From an uncultured Verrucomicrobiota bacterium (GTDB lineage: Bacteria > Verrucomicrobiota > Verrucomicrobiia > Chthoniobacterales > SZAS-18): 9,329 bases of DNA. Shown here piece after piece: positions 6,489 to 9,329 of the stretch. Each line of letters begins with the position of its first letter. The stretch's first letter is position 1. The position numbers and the translations under genes are program-made. The notes below the pieces were generated by a model, which saw only the letters and a list, made by a program, of their open reading frames with translations, searched no databases and was not told the origin of the DNA. The DNA lies in the NCBI GenBank assembly GCA_937873255.1, contig CALMVM010000018.1:1-9329 (forward strand), in the 5' to 3' direction.

Positions 6489-7394
6489 ATGCTTCTTCCT
6501 CCGCTCACGATCGCCATCCCCACATACAACCGCCGCGAAAGCGCGTGCGCGCTCGCCGCAGAAATCAGGCGGCAGATGCGGGATGGTGACGAACTGATCG
6601 TGTCTGACGACGGGTCGACCGATGGCACCGAGGCCAGCTTGGCAGACATTGCCGGGGTCCGCGTCATCCGGCATCCAACAAACCTCGGGATGGTCGGCAA
6701 CTGGAATTATTGCCTGACCGCTGGCACGAACCCCTGGGTCTGCCTGATCCACGATGATGACCACCTGCTGCCTGGAGGCCTTGATGCACTCCGTCGCGCC
6801 TGCGGGTTGTCCGACGGCCCCGCGCTGGTGGCGCACAGCGTGTGGCAAAACAGGTTCAAGTACGATCCCACCGGCGGATTTTGCTACGAAGTGCGGGAGG
6901 CTGGCCGCGTCTCGGCGCTGAACTCCGTATTCTGTCCCTCGGGCGCCACGCTGCACCGCTCCATCACCGAAGAACTCGGCGGGTTCAGCCCGAAATATCC
7001 CTATTCCTCCGACGTGGAGTTTTTCGCCCGCGTTTGCGCACGATACCCGGCAATCGTCGTCCTGAACCCGGGCGTCATCGAATATGTGGTGGACGGCAAC
7101 AACTACCAGATCCGCACATGGCGGAAGCCGGATTTCCTGCCTCAACTGCGGGAGGTGGAATCAGCCTCAATCGGCCACGCCGGCCTTTCCGCCGAGGAGG
7201 CGGACCGCCTGCTGCTCACGCGGATGACTCATAATATGCTCTACATCATCGCCACGGCCAGTGCAGCGGGCGACCGGCGCGTGGTGCGGCGGACCGCGCA
7301 GGAACTCAGCAAGCTGGCCGGACACTCCAACCGGCGCAAAGTCGGCTTGTGGCTGGCCGCCAAATTGGGACGGAGGGTCCGCCGTCTGCTGTGA
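6489..7394 (+). CDS. GT2-family glycosyltransferase
   Basis: A 301-residue inverting GT-A glycosyltransferase for cytoplasmic assembly of the glycan. The opening LTIAIPTYNRRES (6-18) is the classic first strand. IVSDDGSTDGT at 37-47 is the nucleotide-binding loop, NLGMVGNWNYCL at 65-76 is a common subfamily motif, and LIHDDDHLLPG at 86-96 holds the DXD metal-binding motif. The acceptor-side region includes SGATLHRSITEELGGF (151-166) followed by YPYSSDVEFFARV (170-182), where an Asp corresponds to the likely catalytic region. The basic C-terminus (about 281-301) may bind membrane. I chose ATG 6489 because the family motif begins five residues later. An in-frame TTG at 6450 would add 13 residues with no ribosome site, and only a weak purine stretch (6474-6480) precedes the ATG. 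The gene starts 90 bases after the methyltransferase stop. High GC (about 65%) resumes here. Sugar specificity is unknown. Confidence 0.92.
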   Translation: MLLPPLTIAIPTYNRRESACALAAEIRRQMRDGDELIVSDDGSTDGTEASLADIAGVRVIRHPTNLGMVGNWNYCLTAGTNPWVCLIHDDDHLLPGGLDALRRACGLSDGPALVAHSVWQNRFKYDPTGGFCYEVREAGRVSALNSVFCPSGATLHRSITEELGGFSPKYPYSSDVEFFARVCARYPAIVVLNPGVIEYVVDGNNYQIRTWRKPDFLPQLREVESASIGHAGLSAEEADRLLLTRMTHNMLYIIATASAAGDRRVVRRTAQELSKLAGHSNRRKVGLWLAAKLGRRVRRLL

Positions 7395-7533
7395 TCGTCC
7401 GGGTTGCGTCCGCCGCTTCATCCATCCCATGGCGGGTGCTCGTCCGTCCAATGAAGCCCTGAAATCATACGTCGCGCCGTTGGCTTCCGCCAAGCGGTTC
7501 TCGGAAAGATCAGCCACGCCCATCCCAAGCTCG

Positions 7534-8283
7534 ATGTGCCAGCCCGCGATCACAATCATCACGCCAAACTATAATTCGGGTCAGAAGCTGTCGGCCACCC
7601 TGGATTCCGTCCGTGCGCAACAAGCCAAGGTGGAATACTTGGTCATCGACGGGCAGTCTACCGATGAGAGCCTGGCCATCGCGCGGAGCTTCGAGCGGAA
7701 GAACCCTGACTGGACACGTGTCGTGTCGCAAAAAGACTTGGGCGTCTACGATGCGATGAACCGCGGAATCACCTTGGCAAAAGGCAGATACCTGTACTTT
7801 CTCGGGGCTGGGGATCTTTTGTACCCGGGCGTGTTGAGCCACATCGTCGATTCTTTGCCGGCCGACGACCGCACGCTTGTCTACGGCAACATGCTCTGGA
7901 AGGACCGCCGCTACGACGGGCGATTTTCGGCTTGGAAGCTGCGCGGTGACAACCTGCCGCACCAGGCGGCATTCTACGGACGCGACATCTTTCAAATCGT
8001 GGGCACGTACGAACTGAAATACAAAACGTTGGCGGATTGGGCGCTGAACCTCGCAATTTTCGGAGACCGACGCATCCGCCGCAAGTATGTCGATGTGCTG
8101 GTGGCGGCTTACGAGGGCGGCGGCTTGAGCGACCGGATCGCGGACGATGCCTTCATCTCCGACCGGGCAATGCTTTTACGCCGTCTCGGCTGGCGGTCGG
8201 CTTTGTACGCGCGTGTTCATGCACGGTTGGCCGTTGCAAAAAGACGTGTCCACACCGCTTGGAATCTGATCCTGAACAAGTGA
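7534..8283 (+). CDS. GT2-family glycosyltransferase, WcaE-like
   Basis: A 249-residue GT-A glycosyltransferase resembling the colanic-acid WcaE type, which is of similar length. ITIITPNYNSGQKLSATLDS (6-25) and YLVIDGQSTDESL (35-47) form the nucleotide-binding half. The subfamily block follows: SQKDLGVYDAMNRGITLAKG at 65-84, then YLYFLGAGDLLYPG at 86-99, where GAGD stands in the usual NSGD/DXD place with Asp94. LPHQAAFYGR at 141-150 and KTLADWALNLAIFGD at 164-178 match the later conserved HQA and DW positions. The start is not certain. ATG 7534 places the family motif five residues in and gives the expected length. ATG 7429 is in frame and would give a 284-residue protein whose extra part has no family resemblance; neither has a good ribosome site. 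The TGA stop overlaps the next gene's GTG by 4 bases. Presumably part of the same assembly pathway; donor and acceptor are unknown. Confidence 0.9.
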   Translation: MCQPAITIITPNYNSGQKLSATLDSVRAQQAKVEYLVIDGQSTDESLAIARSFERKNPDWTRVVSQKDLGVYDAMNRGITLAKGRYLYFLGAGDLLYPGVLSHIVDSLPADDRTLVYGNMLWKDRRYDGRFSAWKLRGDNLPHQAAFYGRDIFQIVGTYELKYKTLADWALNLAIFGDRRIRRKYVDVLVAAYEGGGLSDRIADDAFISDRAMLLRRLGWRSALYARVHARLAVAKRRVHTAWNLILNK

Positions 8284-9329
8284 AGACGCTCGCATTTTAT
8301 TTGCCCCAGTTTCATCCCATCCCGGAAAACGACGGGTGGTGGGGCCGGGGGTTCACCGAGTGGACCAACGTCGTCAAGGCGCGGCCCCGGTATCCGGGCC
8401 ATTACCAACCGCACCTGCCCTCCGACCTGGGCTTCTACGACCTGCGTGTTCCCGAAGTCCGCGAGGCCCAGGCAGATCTCGCCAAACAATACGGCATCGA
8501 TGGATTCTGCTACTACCATTACTGGTTCGGCGGGCAGCGTTTGTTGGAAAGACCCGTCAACGAGGTCCTGGCCACCGGCTCTCCGGACTTCCCCTTCTGC
8601 CTGTGTTGGGCGAACGAAAGCTGGAGCCGCCGCTGGGATGGCAGTGACCGTGAAATGCTGGTCAGCCAGACCTACTCCGCCGAGGACGACCTCGCACATG
8701 GCAAATGGCTGCTCGCGGCGTTCAAAGACCCCAGATACATCCGTATCGAGGGGAAGCCCTTGTTTCTCGTCTATCGCGCCGGGCTGCTGCCTGATCCCGC
8801 TCAGACCGCCCGGCGTTGGCGACAGCAGGCGGAGGCAGCCGGCCTGCCCGGGCTCTATCTGGTCCAGGTGGAATACCCCGAGTTGAGAGCCGATCCCAAG
8901 CTCACCGGCTTCGATGCCAGCCTCAACTTCCAGCCGTTCAGCCATGCGTTCGGCGCGGCGAAACTCAAGCGGTTCCACTGGTGGGAAAGAGGAAAGCTCG
9001 GCACCGGCAAATCCGTGTTCAAAAACCATTCCGTGCTCTCCTATCGCAAGCTCGTGGAAGCCGCCCTGCGCCAGGAAGCGCCGCCGTACAAGCAATTCCA
9101 GTGCGCCTGTCCGTCGTGGGACAACACCGCCCGCCGGCAAAAAGGGGCGGTGATCGTCGACGGCTCGACACCTGAATTGTTCGAGGCGTGGCTGACCGGT
9201 TTGCTCGCCGCCGAGAAAAAGCGGCCCGTCGATCACGACGACGAGCACCTGGTCTTTATCAATGAATGGAACGAATGGGCCGAGGGAAACCACCTGGGGC
9301 CCTGCCACCGCCCCGGCAGGGGTTTTTGG
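8280..9329 (+). CDS. WbsX-family, GH99-like glycan-processing protein, 3'-partial
   Basis: An open frame of 350 codons running off the window, easily overlooked because it starts at GTG. The GTG (8280-8282) overlaps the previous TGA as GTGA, and family similarity begins at residue 4. WbsX-family hallmarks appear in order: YLPQFHPIPENDGWWG at 7-22 with GFTEWTN at 24-30, FPFCLCWANESWSRRWDG at 104-121, GKPLFLVYRAG, and PSWDNTARR at 278-286. INEWNEWAEGNHL comes near the end. The NEWAEG segment (331-336) matches the NEWHEG-type motif of GH99 endo-alpha-mannosidases, whose two glutamates are catalytic; here they would be Glu332 and Glu335. WbsX proteins sit in many O-antigen and capsule loci and are often annotated as glycosyltransferases, yet the fold predicts a glycoside-hydrolase-like TIM barrel. 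Actual activity is unproven. No signal peptide is visible, so the protein is probably cytoplasmic. Relatives end shortly after this point or carry further domains, so the missing part cannot be judged. Confidence 0.9.
   Translation, partial: MKTLAFYLPQFHPIPENDGWWGRGFTEWTNVVKARPRYPGHYQPHLPSDLGFYDLRVPEVREAQADLAKQYGIDGFCYYHYWFGGQRLLERPVNEVLATGSPDFPFCLCWANESWSRRWDGSDREMLVSQTYSAEDDLAHGKWLLAAFKDPRYIRIEGKPLFLVYRAGLLPDPAQTARRWRQQAEAAGLPGLYLVQVEYPELRADPKLTGFDASLNFQPFSHAFGAAKLKRFHWWERGKLGTGKSVFKNHSVLSYRKLVEAALRQEAPPYKQFQCACPSWDNTARRQKGAVIVDGSTPELFEAWLTGLLAAEKKRPVDHDDEHLVFINEWNEWAEGNHLGPCHRPGRGFW
9300..9327 (+). repeat. GC-rich inverted repeat followed by five T, at the window end
   Basis: A perfect 7-base inverted repeat, CCCTGCC (9300-9306) and GGCAGGG (9315-9321), has an 8-base loop and is followed by G then TTTTT (9323-9327). 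The shape is that of an intrinsic terminator. However, it lies inside the still-open WbsX-like frame at a point where the family domain normally continues. It may be a chance coding hairpin; termination is not claimed. Confidence 0.3.

Noticed and set aside
8217..9308. 363-residue open frame on the minus strand opposite the WbsX-like gene
   Set aside because: No family resemblance. The + strand frame matches WbsX hallmarks across its whole length, so the antisense frame is a codon-bias artefact.

Overview
The window is a one-directional run of cell-surface polysaccharide genes from a Gram-negative bacterium. All nine supported genes lie on the + strand. The set matches an O-antigen or capsule-like locus of the ABC-transporter-dependent type: a Wzm-like permease, a Wzt-like ATPase with a C-terminal carbohydrate-binding domain, a methyltransferase, four glycosyltransferases, an O-antigen ligase/polymerase-like membrane protein, and a WbsX/GH99-like protein. 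Overall base composition is GC-rich, roughly 60-65% by hand counts of sample lines. I cannot assign a phylum from the sequence; a proteobacterium or a verrucomicrobium would both fit. No RNA genes, insertion sequences, CRISPR arrays or sugar-nucleotide synthesis genes are visible. The initiating glycosyltransferase and the precursor genes must lie outside the window.

Layout. Bases 1-765 hold the 3' part of a GT2 glycosyltransferase whose first ~50 residues lie before the window. It overlaps by ATGA with a polytopic O-antigen ligase-like protein (762-2051). A GT4 glycosyltransferase follows (2071-3282). After a 108-base gap comes the export block: permease (3391-4308), ATPase (4298-5557) and SAM-dependent methyltransferase (5550-6398), each overlapping the next by 8-11 bases. 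After a 90-base gap come a GT2 glycosyltransferase (6489-7394) and, 139 bases later, a WcaE-like GT2 (7534-8283). The last gene overlaps its neighbour by GTGA and starts at a GTG at 8280. It is a WbsX-family GH99-like protein that runs open off the end of the window.

How the genes work together (inference from families). The glycosyltransferases build a glycan on a lipid carrier at the inner face of the cytoplasmic membrane. The methyltransferase may cap its non-reducing end. The Wzt C-terminal domain would read the finished or capped end, and Wzm/Wzt would export the chain. The ligase-like protein could then attach the glycan to lipid A-core or another acceptor in the periplasm.

The most notable structure is compositional. 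The GT4 gene reaches about 75-78% GC in sampled lines. The stretch from the end of the Wzt ATPase domain through the methyltransferase (about 4.9-6.45 kb) falls to about 42-52%. GC then returns to about 65%. The drop starts inside the ATPase gene, near the boundary between its nucleotide-binding and carbohydrate-binding domains. This suggests that the cap reader and the putative capping enzyme were exchanged as one cassette.
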